Source: Christensenellaceae bacterium Phil1
Lineage (GTDB): Bacteria; Bacillota; Clostridia; Christensenellales; CAG-138
Reading direction: 5' to 3'
Length of the DNA: 64,000 bases
Assembly (NCBI GenBank): GCA_001940855.1
Contig: MSGS01000031.1
Coordinates: 304,671 to 368,670, forward strand
Made by a program: the position numbers and the translations under genes. Below the pieces are notes generated by a model. The model ran no database searches. It was not told the origin of the DNA and worked only from the letters and a program-made list of their open reading frames with translations. Shown piece by piece: positions 52,925 to 61,000 of the stretch. Within the stretch, counting starts at the first letter, position 1. Every line of letters starts with the position of its first letter.

Positions 52925-53575
52925 ATGAGCCGCATTTTTGTTATAGAGGACGAGGAAGCCATAAACAAGCTTATTTGCACAAGCCTTACCGTGGCGGGCT
53001 ACGAAACCGTTCCCGCCTATGACGGAAACGAGGCGCTTGCAAAGCTGCGCGATTTTGAACGGTTCGATCTTGCGCTTGTGGATATTATGCTGCCGGAGGT
53101 GGACGGCTTCGCCCTGCTGCCGCATCTTAGGGAGCGCGGCATTCCGGTTATATACCTGACCGCAAAAAACGACATTGAATCCAAGGTACAGGGCTTAAAG
53201 TCCGGCGCTGAGGATTACATAGTAAAGCCGTTTGAAATTCTTGAACTCATAGTCCGCATGGACAAGGTGCTTGAACGCACGGGCGGCGCAAGCAAGCTTT
53301 TGCGCGCAGGCGATATTGAGCTTCGCACAGATGAGCGCGCGGTATACCGCAACGGCGAAGCTTTGCCACTAAAGCCGCTTGAATTCGAGCTTTTGACATT
53401 ATTTATAAAGAATAAGAACATTGCCCTCTCCCGCGAGCGCATAATGGCGGCGGTGTGGGGCGGCGATTATTTCGGCGAAAGCCGCACGGTGGACGTGCAT
53501 GTTGCTCAGCTAAGAAAAAAGACGGGCCTTACAATAGCATCCCTGCCCAAGATAGGCTATCGGCTGGAGGATTGA
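52925..53575 (+). CDS. OmpR-family response regulator 2 of the lipoprotein array
   Basis: 216 residues, a paralogue of response regulator 1: VIEDEEAINKLI, phospho-Asp in LALVDIMLPEVDG, DYIVKPFEILELIVRMDKVLERTGG, and the winged helix LKPLEFELLTLFIKNKN ... RTVDVHVAQLRKKTG. The recognition-helix region (RTVDVHxxQLRKK) is nearly the same in both regulators, which would allow both to bind the shared 11-bp repeats. GGGGG ribosome binding site. Four bases separate it from its kinase. Confidence 0.93.
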   Translation: MSRIFVIEDEEAINKLICTSLTVAGYETVPAYDGNEALAKLRDFERFDLALVDIMLPEVDGFALLPHLRERGIPVIYLTAKNDIESKVQGLKSGAEDYIVKPFEILELIVRMDKVLERTGGASKLLRAGDIELRTDERAVYRNGEALPLKPLEFELLTLFIKNKNIALSRERIMAAVWGGDYFGESRTVDVHVAQLRKKTGLTIASLPKIGYRLED

Positions 53576-53579
53576 GCGG

Positions 53580-54980
53580 ATGAAGATACGGGTAAAGCTT
53601 GCGCTTCTTGCCGTTTCCCTATGCGCCCTTGCCATAGCCGCGTGCTGCACCGTGCTTATAATATCGGCCAACGGCAACAGCGTAAATACCGCCATTGACG
53701 GCGCGCTGTCCGAACAGCATTTGCTTGTGCAGTCCTTTCAAAGCGCCCTCCGCAACACATATGAGGACGGCCTATCTGATACCACGCAGCAAAGCCTTGG
53801 CAAATATCTGTTCCGCCAGTATTCCTCCGGGTCATTGAGCCGTTCGCAATACGCCATGCGCAAAGACGGCGAATATCTGCATAACGGCAGCGAGCTTGAC
53901 CCTGCCGACATACTGACCGATGCAAAGACCCGTTCGGGCAACGGCACGGAGGTTAAGTATACGATAGTTATGCATGATAACGCGCGGCATATAGTTGTGG
54001 GTTCCGCAAACACTATCAACGGCGGCGTATACGATATATATTTAGTAAAAAACATAGAGCAGGTTTACAGCAGCAATGCAAGCCTTACCGCAAAGCTTGC
54101 CGCAGTAAGCCTTGGCTTGGTGCTGCTTACGGCGGCGGTGCTTGCGTATTCCGTGTTCCGTGTGCTTAGGCCGCTTAAAGCGCTTCAGGGCAGCGCCGCA
54201 GCGATTGCGCACGGCGATTATCAAAGCCGCATCCCTGTTAAGGGCAAGGACGAAATAGCTGCGCTTTCCGTAAGCTTTAACGCAATGGCGGAGGCGGTTG
54301 AAAAGCACGTTGCGGAAATAAACGACGTTGCCGAGGCGCGTAAGCTGCTGCTTGCGGCGCTTACGCACGAGCTTAAAACGCCCATGACGGCAATAATAGG
54401 CTATTCCGAGGCGCTGATGAAAACACGCCTGACCCAAGAGCAGCGCGAGGAAGCGGCGGCATACATAAACGCCGAGTGTTCCCGCATTGAGCGGCTTTCG
54501 CAAAAGCTTATGCAGCTTATAGCATTGGACGGCGGCAGCGGCATAACCATTGCGCCAACGCCGGTAACGGAGCTGTTTGAAAGCGTGGAAAAGACGCTGC
54601 TGCCTATTGCCAAGCGGGACGGCGTGGCGCTTGATATGGCCTGCGGAAGCGAAACGCTGAGCATGGACGCCGACCTTATGGCAAGCGTGCTGATAAACCT
54701 TTTTGACAATGCCCGTAAAGCGCGCGCGAAGCATGTGCATATCGTATGCAGCGGCGGCCTTATAAGCGTTACGGACGACGGATGCGGTATACCCGCCGAT
54801 TCCGTAAAGCGCATAACGGAGCCGTTTTACATGGTGGATAAATCCCGTTCAAGGAAGGCGGGCGGCGTTGGGCTCGGTCTTGCGCTGGTGAAGCGCATAG
54901 TGGCGATGCACGGCGGAAAGCTCAGCATACTCAGCCAGATAGAGCTTGGAACCTGCGTTGAAATAGAACTCCCCCTATAA
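53580..54980 (+). CDS. Sensor histidine kinase 2 of the lipoprotein array
   Basis: 466 residues, paralogue of kinase 1. First helix LALLAVSLCALAIAACCTVLII, an extracytoplasmic domain of ~120 residues (SFQSALRNTYEDG ... SLGKYLFRQYSSGS; kinase 1 has SWQSAMQTRLDES ... SLAKYLIGQLGDSS in the same places), then a second helix AAVSLGLVLLTAAVLAYSVF. HAMP, H-box LTHELKTPMTAIIG, LFDNARKARA, DDGCGIP, MVDKSRSRKAGGVGLGLAL. It ends exactly at the start of site D. The sensor domain is conserved with kinase 1, which suggests a related signal. Confidence 0.93.
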   Translation: MKIRVKLALLAVSLCALAIAACCTVLIISANGNSVNTAIDGALSEQHLLVQSFQSALRNTYEDGLSDTTQQSLGKYLFRQYSSGSLSRSQYAMRKDGEYLHNGSELDPADILTDAKTRSGNGTEVKYTIVMHDNARHIVVGSANTINGGVYDIYLVKNIEQVYSSNASLTAKLAAVSLGLVLLTAAVLAYSVFRVLRPLKALQGSAAAIAHGDYQSRIPVKGKDEIAALSVSFNAMAEAVEKHVAEINDVAEARKLLLAALTHELKTPMTAIIGYSEALMKTRLTQEQREEAAAYINAECSRIERLSQKLMQLIALDGGSGITIAPTPVTELFESVEKTLLPIAKRDGVALDMACGSETLSMDADLMASVLINLFDNARKARAKHVHIVCSGGLISVTDDGCGIPADSVKRITEPFYMVDKSRSRKAGGVGLGLALVKRIVAMHGGKLSILSQIELGTCVEIELPL

Positions 54981-55038
54981 ATTACACTTTGAAAACATAT
55001 TGCTGAATACTTGAAAACATGCTTTCGTGTACTATAAA
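54981..55038 (+). promoter_or_regulatory. 11-bp direct-repeat operator and promoter of lipoprotein 6 (site D)
   Basis: ATTACACTTTG (54981), AAAACATATTG (54992), CTGAATACTTG (55003), AAAACATGCTT (55014), in exact 11-base phase. TATAAA follows at 55033-55038. The AAAACAT units repeat every 22 bases. Confidence 0.65.
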
Positions 55039-55064
55039 AGCATCTTAAAAAGGGATGTGATAAA

Positions 55065-56414
55065 ATGAAAAAGATTATAATCGCGCTGCTTGCCGCACTT
55101 CTCCTCCTCACCGCCTGCCAACCCACGCCCGAGGCGGCGGTTGTGGTGCAGAAGGACTTTGGCCAACTAACAGAGAAGGCAAAATTGGATGAGAGCCATG
55201 TTCCGGACTTATTGCTGTCAGAAAGCCTTAAAGCACCCAAAACCCTGCACAAAGCATTAGAAAACAAACAGGGAAATGTAAAAGTATATATTGAAGCGGA
55301 TGTTACCGTGCCGGATGCAAAGGGGCTGCCCATGATACGCGTCGGTCACGGTTCCTTCACGCGGGATGATATACGGCGCTTTGCGGATGTTCTGTTTAAT
55401 GGGGCAATGCCGCTTGACCCCAATAACAAGAAATACACGAAGTCAATGATTCAGGAATCTATCGACCGGCTTATAAAGATGCGCGAAAGCGGAGATCTCG
55501 ATATGAAATACGAATCGGTTGAGCAGGTTGACGCGGATATAGCCGAGCTTATGGCAAAGCTCGAAACTGCGCCGGATACCATGGACGTAGCGGAGCATGA
55601 CTTCCGGCAAGAGTATCCCTTTTCCCTCCAAGCCACCGAAGATTTTGCCGCAATATCCAATCTGTTTTGTCAGGAACAGGTAATAGAATATTGCAAAAAC
55701 TTGAACAGATATGCCGCCATGTCCTTGGTATTGGTAGGCACGCCCGATTCTTCGCCATTGCTCAATATAAAAGCGGATTTATCAGCGGAAACAGGCTATA
55801 CGCCCGAAGAAGCATATGCACTTGCAATGCAAACGGCGGACAGACTGAATATTACGGATTTGGCCTGCACCGGACAACGGGCATATTTCCTCACCGAGGG
55901 CGGCTTTGGAGTATATGAGTTTATGTTCACGCGAATGGTCAACAATATACCCGTTACCTTTACAAACGATATCGGCAACCAGTTTAATCCTAACAGCGTT
56001 CATGTTTCGTGGGAATATGAAATGCTCAGGCTGTTTATTGACGAAACCGGAGTTTGCTACCTGAAATACGCCTCGCCATATGCCATAGAAGAAACCGTTT
56101 CGGAGCAGGTCAATATGCTGTCCTTTGACGAGGTGTGGCAGATTGCGGAGCTCATGCTGCCCATTGTAAACGATCGATTCACCGACTACAACATAACAAT
56201 AAATATCAACAGCGTCAAACTGGGGTTTATGCGTATCGTAGAGGAAGGCTACCCGAATTCCGGCCTGCTGGTTCCCGTTTGGGACTTTATGGGAACCTGT
56301 ACGCGGCAGCATAGCGGCAGGGGAACAACCAATAAAGCCGATGACCCATACACAAGTTATCTCACCATCAACGCCATAGACGGCAGCATAATAGACCGGG
56401 CTTTGGGCTATTAA
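55065..56414 (+). CDS. Array lipoprotein 6 (second cluster)
   Basis: 449 residues, the shortest of the ten. Signal MKKIIIALLAALLLLTAC, Cys 18, then QPTPEAAVVVQKDFGQL. The signal-peptide DNA differs from lipoproteins 7-10, but the DNA after the lipobox and the 3' end (AIDGSIIDRALGY, then TAAGGAGGTAACA) match them. The body pairs with lipoprotein 3 of the first cluster. C-terminal block WEYEMLRLFIDETGVCYLKYASPYAI, MLSFDEVWQIAELM, GLLVPVWDFMG. First gene of a five-gene run with 10-base gaps. Confidence 0.9.
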   Translation: MKKIIIALLAALLLLTACQPTPEAAVVVQKDFGQLTEKAKLDESHVPDLLLSESLKAPKTLHKALENKQGNVKVYIEADVTVPDAKGLPMIRVGHGSFTRDDIRRFADVLFNGAMPLDPNNKKYTKSMIQESIDRLIKMRESGDLDMKYESVEQVDADIAELMAKLETAPDTMDVAEHDFRQEYPFSLQATEDFAAISNLFCQEQVIEYCKNLNRYAAMSLVLVGTPDSSPLLNIKADLSAETGYTPEEAYALAMQTADRLNITDLACTGQRAYFLTEGGFGVYEFMFTRMVNNIPVTFTNDIGNQFNPNSVHVSWEYEMLRLFIDETGVCYLKYASPYAIEETVSEQVNMLSFDEVWQIAELMLPIVNDRFTDYNITININSVKLGFMRIVEEGYPNSGLLVPVWDFMGTCTRQHSGRGTTNKADDPYTSYLTINAIDGSIIDRALGY

Positions 56415-56546
56415 GGAGGTAACAATGAAAAGATTCACGGCAATTTTGCTTTCAATATTTACCTTATTTGCACTAACCGCCTGCCAGCCCACGCCTGAGG
56501 CGGCGGTTGTGATGCAGAAGGATACGGACAGAATGGTTGAACAGGC
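56361..56546 (+). repeat. Near-identical junction repeat, lipoproteins 6/7
   Basis: The end of one gene (CTCACCATCAACGCC onward), the 10-base gap with TAAGGAGGTAACA, and the signal-peptide-to-GATACGGACAGAATG start of the next gene form a ~185-base direct repeat. Close copies lie at 57805-57967 and 59282-59468, and a partial one at 60881-61000. Confidence 0.85.
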
Positions 56547-57858
56547 GACCGGAGATGGCGAATCGGCGGCATTGCCGCTTAGGGAACAGCTTGCTGCGCC
56601 TGACATGATGAACGTGACGGCTGAAGAGGATGGTTTTACGATACTTGCGCACGCATCTGTCATTCTGCCCGAAACCGACGCTATTCCGGTTATTACCGTA
56701 AAGGCAGGTTCTTTTTCGCAGGAATTGACAAACAGACTATGGGACTTGCTCATAGGGGACAAGGCCATGTACAAGCCGCGCACAGAGGACGACAGAACAA
56801 AAGCGGAGCTTGAACAGGCGATAATTAACATTCAAAATGACATTGAACGGATTCAGCACAACGAATATTATGAGGAGAATAAAGCCCTACGGGAAGCAGA
56901 GCTTGAGCATTTGCGGAAGCTGTACGGTGCGGCGCCGGATATATATGAGCCTGCGGCGGCTACGCCTGAAATAGAACAATACGTTGATTCCAGCAACCCT
57001 TCCAGACGCTTTATTGGGGTTGATGCAACGGATAACGCCGGAACCATATTCCGTTTATCCAACGAAGCATGGTATGAAGCGCTCGGTAAAGGCAGAAAGC
57101 AAAACAGCAATTTTGTTTACTGCACGCCGGGGTACAACGGCATTGTGTACGGAAAAAGCAGCACAATTGAAGTTAATGAAAGCGATGCCCTTGAAAGCGC
57201 GGCACATCCAGGTTTACCTATGCAGCCAAAACAGGCTGCGGAAACGGTGCGGCACTTTCTTTCAAGCTTGAATGTTCCGATGCGGATCGAGCGCATTGAG
57301 CTATATGATAACGCCGCAACCTACGGGGACGCGGCGCAGAATACAGCGGAGCTATGCTATCTTGTCACATGTCAGCGCATGGTAGAGCAATACTCTTGCG
57401 CGTCAATCTTCGGCTACTCCGGCACCCCTGGCAGTGATAGCGAATTCGGCTCGGCTTGGATTTACGAGCGGTTGGTTTTTCTTGTGAACGATGAAGGAAT
57501 AGTATATGCGGAATGGGCCTCCCCGTTGGAAATATGCGATATCAGGGTGTATTCCTGCAACCTTTTGCCATTTTCCGAAATACAGCAGATATTTGAAAAA
57601 ATGGTGCGGGTGATTTGGCAATACCAAGCCAAGGATTGCCTGAGCCTTACCTGCAATATTACAGAAGCGCGTTTAGAATTGATGCGGGTGCTGGAGCAGG
57701 GTTCTGCGGATAACGGGCTGCTAATCCCCGTTTGGAACTTCTACGGAACGCGGCAACGAAGCTTTGCAAGCGGAAATACAGATGAAACGCTTCATGGCAT
57801 TATGCTCACCATCAACGCCATAGACGGCAGCATAATAGACCGGGCCTTGGGCTATTAA
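56425..57858 (+). CDS. Array lipoprotein 7 (second cluster)
   Basis: 477 residues. Signal MKRFTAILLSIFTLFALTAC, Cys 20, then QPTPEAAVVMQKDTDRMVEQA. Perfect AGGAGG ribosome binding site. N-terminal third: GFTILAHASVILPETDAIPVITVKAGSFSQEL. A charged helical stretch (ELEQAIINIQNDIERIQHNEYYEENKAL, in two parts) probably forms a coiled coil. C-terminal block WIYERLVFLVNDEGIVYAEWASPLEI, CNLLPFSEIQQIFEKM, GLLIPVWNFYG, LTINAIDGSIIDRALGY. Unknown function; external lipoprotein. Confidence 0.9.
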   Translation: MKRFTAILLSIFTLFALTACQPTPEAAVVMQKDTDRMVEQATGDGESAALPLREQLAAPDMMNVTAEEDGFTILAHASVILPETDAIPVITVKAGSFSQELTNRLWDLLIGDKAMYKPRTEDDRTKAELEQAIINIQNDIERIQHNEYYEENKALREAELEHLRKLYGAAPDIYEPAAATPEIEQYVDSSNPSRRFIGVDATDNAGTIFRLSNEAWYEALGKGRKQNSNFVYCTPGYNGIVYGKSSTIEVNESDALESAAHPGLPMQPKQAAETVRHFLSSLNVPMRIERIELYDNAATYGDAAQNTAELCYLVTCQRMVEQYSCASIFGYSGTPGSDSEFGSAWIYERLVFLVNDEGIVYAEWASPLEICDIRVYSCNLLPFSEIQQIFEKMVRVIWQYQAKDCLSLTCNITEARLELMRVLEQGSADNGLLIPVWNFYGTRQRSFASGNTDETLHGIMLTINAIDGSIIDRALGY

Positions 57859-57967
57859 GGAGGTAACAATGAAAAGATTCACGGCAATTCTGCTTTCAAT
57901 ATTTACCGTATTTGCCCTTACCGCCTGCCAGCCCACGCCCGAGGCGGCGGTTGTGGTGCGGAAGGAC
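57805..57967 (+). repeat. Near-identical junction repeat, lipoproteins 7/8
   Basis: Copy of the repeat at 56361-56546. It diverges after GGAAGGAC, where lipoprotein 8 reads RKDFDIL rather than KDTDRM. Confidence 0.85.
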
Positions 57968-59335
57968 TTTGATATTCTTATAGAACGCGCCGCCGGAAGC
58001 AATGCATTCGGTAGCGAAAACCTTTCTGAGCGATACAATATTCCAAAGCATATCACGAAAGAGCTTGAAGGCATTGGCGGCAAGCTTAGTGTAAGCATAG
58101 ATGCAGCCATTACAATACCGATTGAATCTACGCTTTCGGTATACAGAGTGACTCCTGCCGATTTCACGCAGGAGCAGGTCGATAAAATAATCTCCGCGTT
58201 GTATGATGGAAATGCTTTGCATACCGTAGATTCAACGTGGACAAAGCTCGATATTGAACGAATGATAACGGACATGCGGCAACATTTGAGTGACACTGAC
58301 ACCGATGAAGGAAAAGAGCATTTTAACCAACAAATAGAGATACTCGAAAAAATGTATGAAACTGCACCGAATGAAAAAGTGGAGCCTCCATCGGACGGAA
58401 CGCTTATGACTAAGCAGATAAACAATCCATTAACCGGAAAGCCTATGGACGAATATACATATCTTGATGTAGAAGATGAACAAGGGCGAAGGCTTTATAT
58501 ACGCAATAATTCAAGCGGGAGCGAATATATAACAGTCGAAAGCGATACCGGTGGGAATGAAGTATTCGACGCTTCCTCGCGCGGCGCAATGCTCAACTTT
58601 GGAAACACAACCTGTATATATGAAATTGCCGATATTACCCTTGGCGATTCTGAAGGCTTATCCGCAAAAAAGCTGTTTGATTGTTCGCCCGAACAGGCTA
58701 TGGCTGTTGCTCAACAATTCGTTTCGGCAATCGGGGCTGAATATATGCGTCCATGGAAAATGCACATCGTATCGGATATTCCCAAGGAAGATTCCGTCAT
58801 GTGGGACAGTTGGTTTTTGTCGCTTACAAAGCAGGACTGGGCATATAGAATAAGCTTTATCCGTACACTGAACGGCGCGGAAGTAACCGCCGATACGCTT
58901 ACATCAAGCTCCGATTACGGGCGCGGCTGGACATATGAATATATGCATATAACCGTTGATGGGGCGGGCATTCGGCATTTTGTATGGCAGTCCCCGTATG
59001 AAATACTTGAAACGGCCGTGACTGATGCAGCACTTTTACACTTTGCGCGGATACAAGAAATATTTGAAAAAATGATATTTATAATCCGCGACAGCAGATT
59101 TGATTCCGAGGAGATTGTGAACGCGCGATATGATGTGGATAAAATATTGCTGAGCCTACAACGAATCAATGAACAGGACTCAGCCGAAAACGGGCTTCTT
59201 ATACCCGTGTGGACGTTTTACGGCGACAGCACGTTCCATTACGCCAATGGCCACAGCAGCACAAAAACGGAACAGGTCTTTCTCACCATCAACGCCATAG
59301 ACGGCAGCATAATAGACCGGGCTTTGGGCTATTAA
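57869..59335 (+). CDS. Array lipoprotein 8 (second cluster)
   Basis: 488 residues. Signal MKRFTAILLSIFTVFALTAC, Cys 20, then QPTPEAAVVVRKDFDILIERA. N-terminal third GKLSVSIDAAITIPIESTLSVYRVTPADFTQEQV; SDGTLMTKQINNPLTG turn. The C-terminal block is WTYEYMHITVDGAGIRHFVWQSPYEI, ALLHFARIQEIFEKM, GLLIPVWTFYG, LTINAIDGSIIDRALGY. Codon use is A/T-leaning in the middle. It follows lipoprotein 7 after 10 bases with AGGAGG. Confidence 0.9.
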   Translation: MKRFTAILLSIFTVFALTACQPTPEAAVVVRKDFDILIERAAGSNAFGSENLSERYNIPKHITKELEGIGGKLSVSIDAAITIPIESTLSVYRVTPADFTQEQVDKIISALYDGNALHTVDSTWTKLDIERMITDMRQHLSDTDTDEGKEHFNQQIEILEKMYETAPNEKVEPPSDGTLMTKQINNPLTGKPMDEYTYLDVEDEQGRRLYIRNNSSGSEYITVESDTGGNEVFDASSRGAMLNFGNTTCIYEIADITLGDSEGLSAKKLFDCSPEQAMAVAQQFVSAIGAEYMRPWKMHIVSDIPKEDSVMWDSWFLSLTKQDWAYRISFIRTLNGAEVTADTLTSSSDYGRGWTYEYMHITVDGAGIRHFVWQSPYEILETAVTDAALLHFARIQEIFEKMIFIIRDSRFDSEEIVNARYDVDKILLSLQRINEQDSAENGLLIPVWTFYGDSTFHYANGHSSTKTEQVFLTINAIDGSIIDRALGY

Positions 59336-59468
59336 GGAGGTAACAATGAAAAGATTCACGGCAATTTTGCTTTCAATATTTACCTTGTTTGCACTAACCG
59401 CCTGCCAACCCACGCCCGAGGCGGCGGTTGTGGTGCAGAAGGATACGGACAGAATGGTTGAACAGGCG
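59282..59468 (+). repeat. Near-identical junction repeat, lipoproteins 8/9
   Basis: Copy of 56361-56546, including GATACGGACAGAATGGTTG. Lipoproteins 7 and 9 thus share the longest common 5' end. Confidence 0.85.
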
Positions 59469-60884
59469 GCAAACATGGAAAACGGCCAGACGCTTTCCGA
59501 TTTGTCCATACCGGAGGGGCGCTATGTTCTCGATAATGAAACTGCGGGCGGCAGGCTGAAAATTCATGTTGACACTAAAGTGCGTAAGCCCGATGTTGGC
59601 AGCATCCCTATACGCAAGGCCGCCATAACCGTTTTTACGCAGGAGCAGGTTACGGGAATATTCAATTATCTTTTTCCCGATGAAAAGCCCATAAACCAAA
59701 GCTACATCCGGGAAACCAGGGCCGATATAGAAAAGCAGATACTCATCCTTAGGCAGCGGCTTGAGGATAAGAGCTATTTGAACAACGGCCAAACCGAGGA
59801 TGAGATGCTTGCTTTGATTGCCGCAGCAGAGGAACGGTATAAGACTGCGCCGGAAACGCTTCCCGCGCCCGCTGCTTCTGACGGCACAATGACATTGTAC
59901 GAAGGACAGGCTACCGATGAAAACGGAATCTCAATCGCCGGGGAAACCTCGCGCTTCTACCTGTTAAGCGCCTCTTTTGATGGCTATATGCGGGGCATTA
60001 GCGTTTCAACTGCGTTTTCCGCATCCTTGCGGGACTTGGAGTCCGCAAACCATAATTCCGGAGTTTTATCCTATTGGGATAATTCCACGCCGGCATATAC
60101 CACAAAAGGGATGCTGCGAACTGACGGAAGCTCGCTGCCCGAAGCGGCGCAGGGAAAGCTTACAATTTCTTATGATGAAGCAAAAGCACTGTGCGACGGA
60201 TTCTTTGCCGCCGCCGGAATGGACGGTGATTTCGGCGTAGGTGCGGCGTTTATAGTAGACGACAAGGGTACAGGGCTTGTTAACGGAAGATGGGAAAACG
60301 GTAAATACATCGAAGGGCTTAAAAATCCCGCGCAGAACTACGCATGGCAATTTTATTATGCGAGGATGGCGGATAATATTCCCATTATGCTAAATACCAT
60401 TGCCGGCGGAAGCACCGGCAGCGAATTTCAGATAAGCTGGAACTATGAATATATCTGCTTCACGGTGGATAATAACGGCATTGCTTCGGTTCATTGGATG
60501 TCTCCCATTGCCGTTGGCGATGTGGTGCAGGAAAATGCCGTGCTTAAAAGTTTCCCGGAAATCATGGGCGTATTTGAAAAGATGGTAAGGGTACAATACG
60601 AGCCGATGCTTAATACGCGATATCCGGACGGGAATATTGAAATAAACGTGGATGATATAGAACTGTGCCTGATGCGTGTTCGGGAACCGAACGGCGATGG
60701 GACAACGGGTTTACTCGTTCCCGCATGGGTATTTTACGGACACAACATTGCAACGCATAGCACCGGAGAGCAGTCGTTTGATTTTTCGGGCGGTATCGCC
60801 TACCGATGGCCGCAGGCGCCGATAGTTTTATTCGCAATCAATGCCATTGACGGCAGCGTGATAAATTTTACATGGGGCTATTAA
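59346..60884 (+). CDS. Array lipoprotein 9 (second cluster)
   Basis: 512 residues. Signal and start as lipoprotein 7 (Cys 20, QPTPEAAVVVQKDTDRMVEQA). The body is closest to lipoprotein 2 of the first cluster (IPEGRYVL, MLRTDGSSLPEAAQGKLTIS, DEAKALCDGFFAAAG). C-terminal block WNYEYICFTVDNNGIASVHWMSPIAV, SFPEIMGVFEKMV, GLLVPAWVFYG, FAINAIDGSVINFTWGY. The 3' end differs from the rest of the cluster, consistent with a body of different origin placed behind a cluster-typical 5' end. Confidence 0.9.
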   Translation: MKRFTAILLSIFTLFALTACQPTPEAAVVVQKDTDRMVEQAANMENGQTLSDLSIPEGRYVLDNETAGGRLKIHVDTKVRKPDVGSIPIRKAAITVFTQEQVTGIFNYLFPDEKPINQSYIRETRADIEKQILILRQRLEDKSYLNNGQTEDEMLALIAAAEERYKTAPETLPAPAASDGTMTLYEGQATDENGISIAGETSRFYLLSASFDGYMRGISVSTAFSASLRDLESANHNSGVLSYWDNSTPAYTTKGMLRTDGSSLPEAAQGKLTISYDEAKALCDGFFAAAGMDGDFGVGAAFIVDDKGTGLVNGRWENGKYIEGLKNPAQNYAWQFYYARMADNIPIMLNTIAGGSTGSEFQISWNYEYICFTVDNNGIASVHWMSPIAVGDVVQENAVLKSFPEIMGVFEKMVRVQYEPMLNTRYPDGNIEINVDDIELCLMRVREPNGDGTTGLLVPAWVFYGHNIATHSTGEQSFDFSGGIAYRWPQAPIVLFAINAIDGSVINFTWGY

Positions 60885-61000
60885 GGAGGCAACAATGAAA
60901 AGATTCACGGCAATTCTGCTTTCAATATTTACCTTATTAGCACTAACCGCCTGCCAGCCCACGCCCGAGGCGGCGGTTGTGGTGCGGAAGGATACGGACA
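60881..61000 (+). repeat. Partial junction repeat, lipoproteins 9/10
   Basis: It begins only at the stop codon (TTAAGGAGGCAACA) because the end of lipoprotein 9 is divergent. It covers the signal-peptide DNA and the QPTPEAAVVVRKDTDKM start of lipoprotein 10. Confidence 0.8.
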
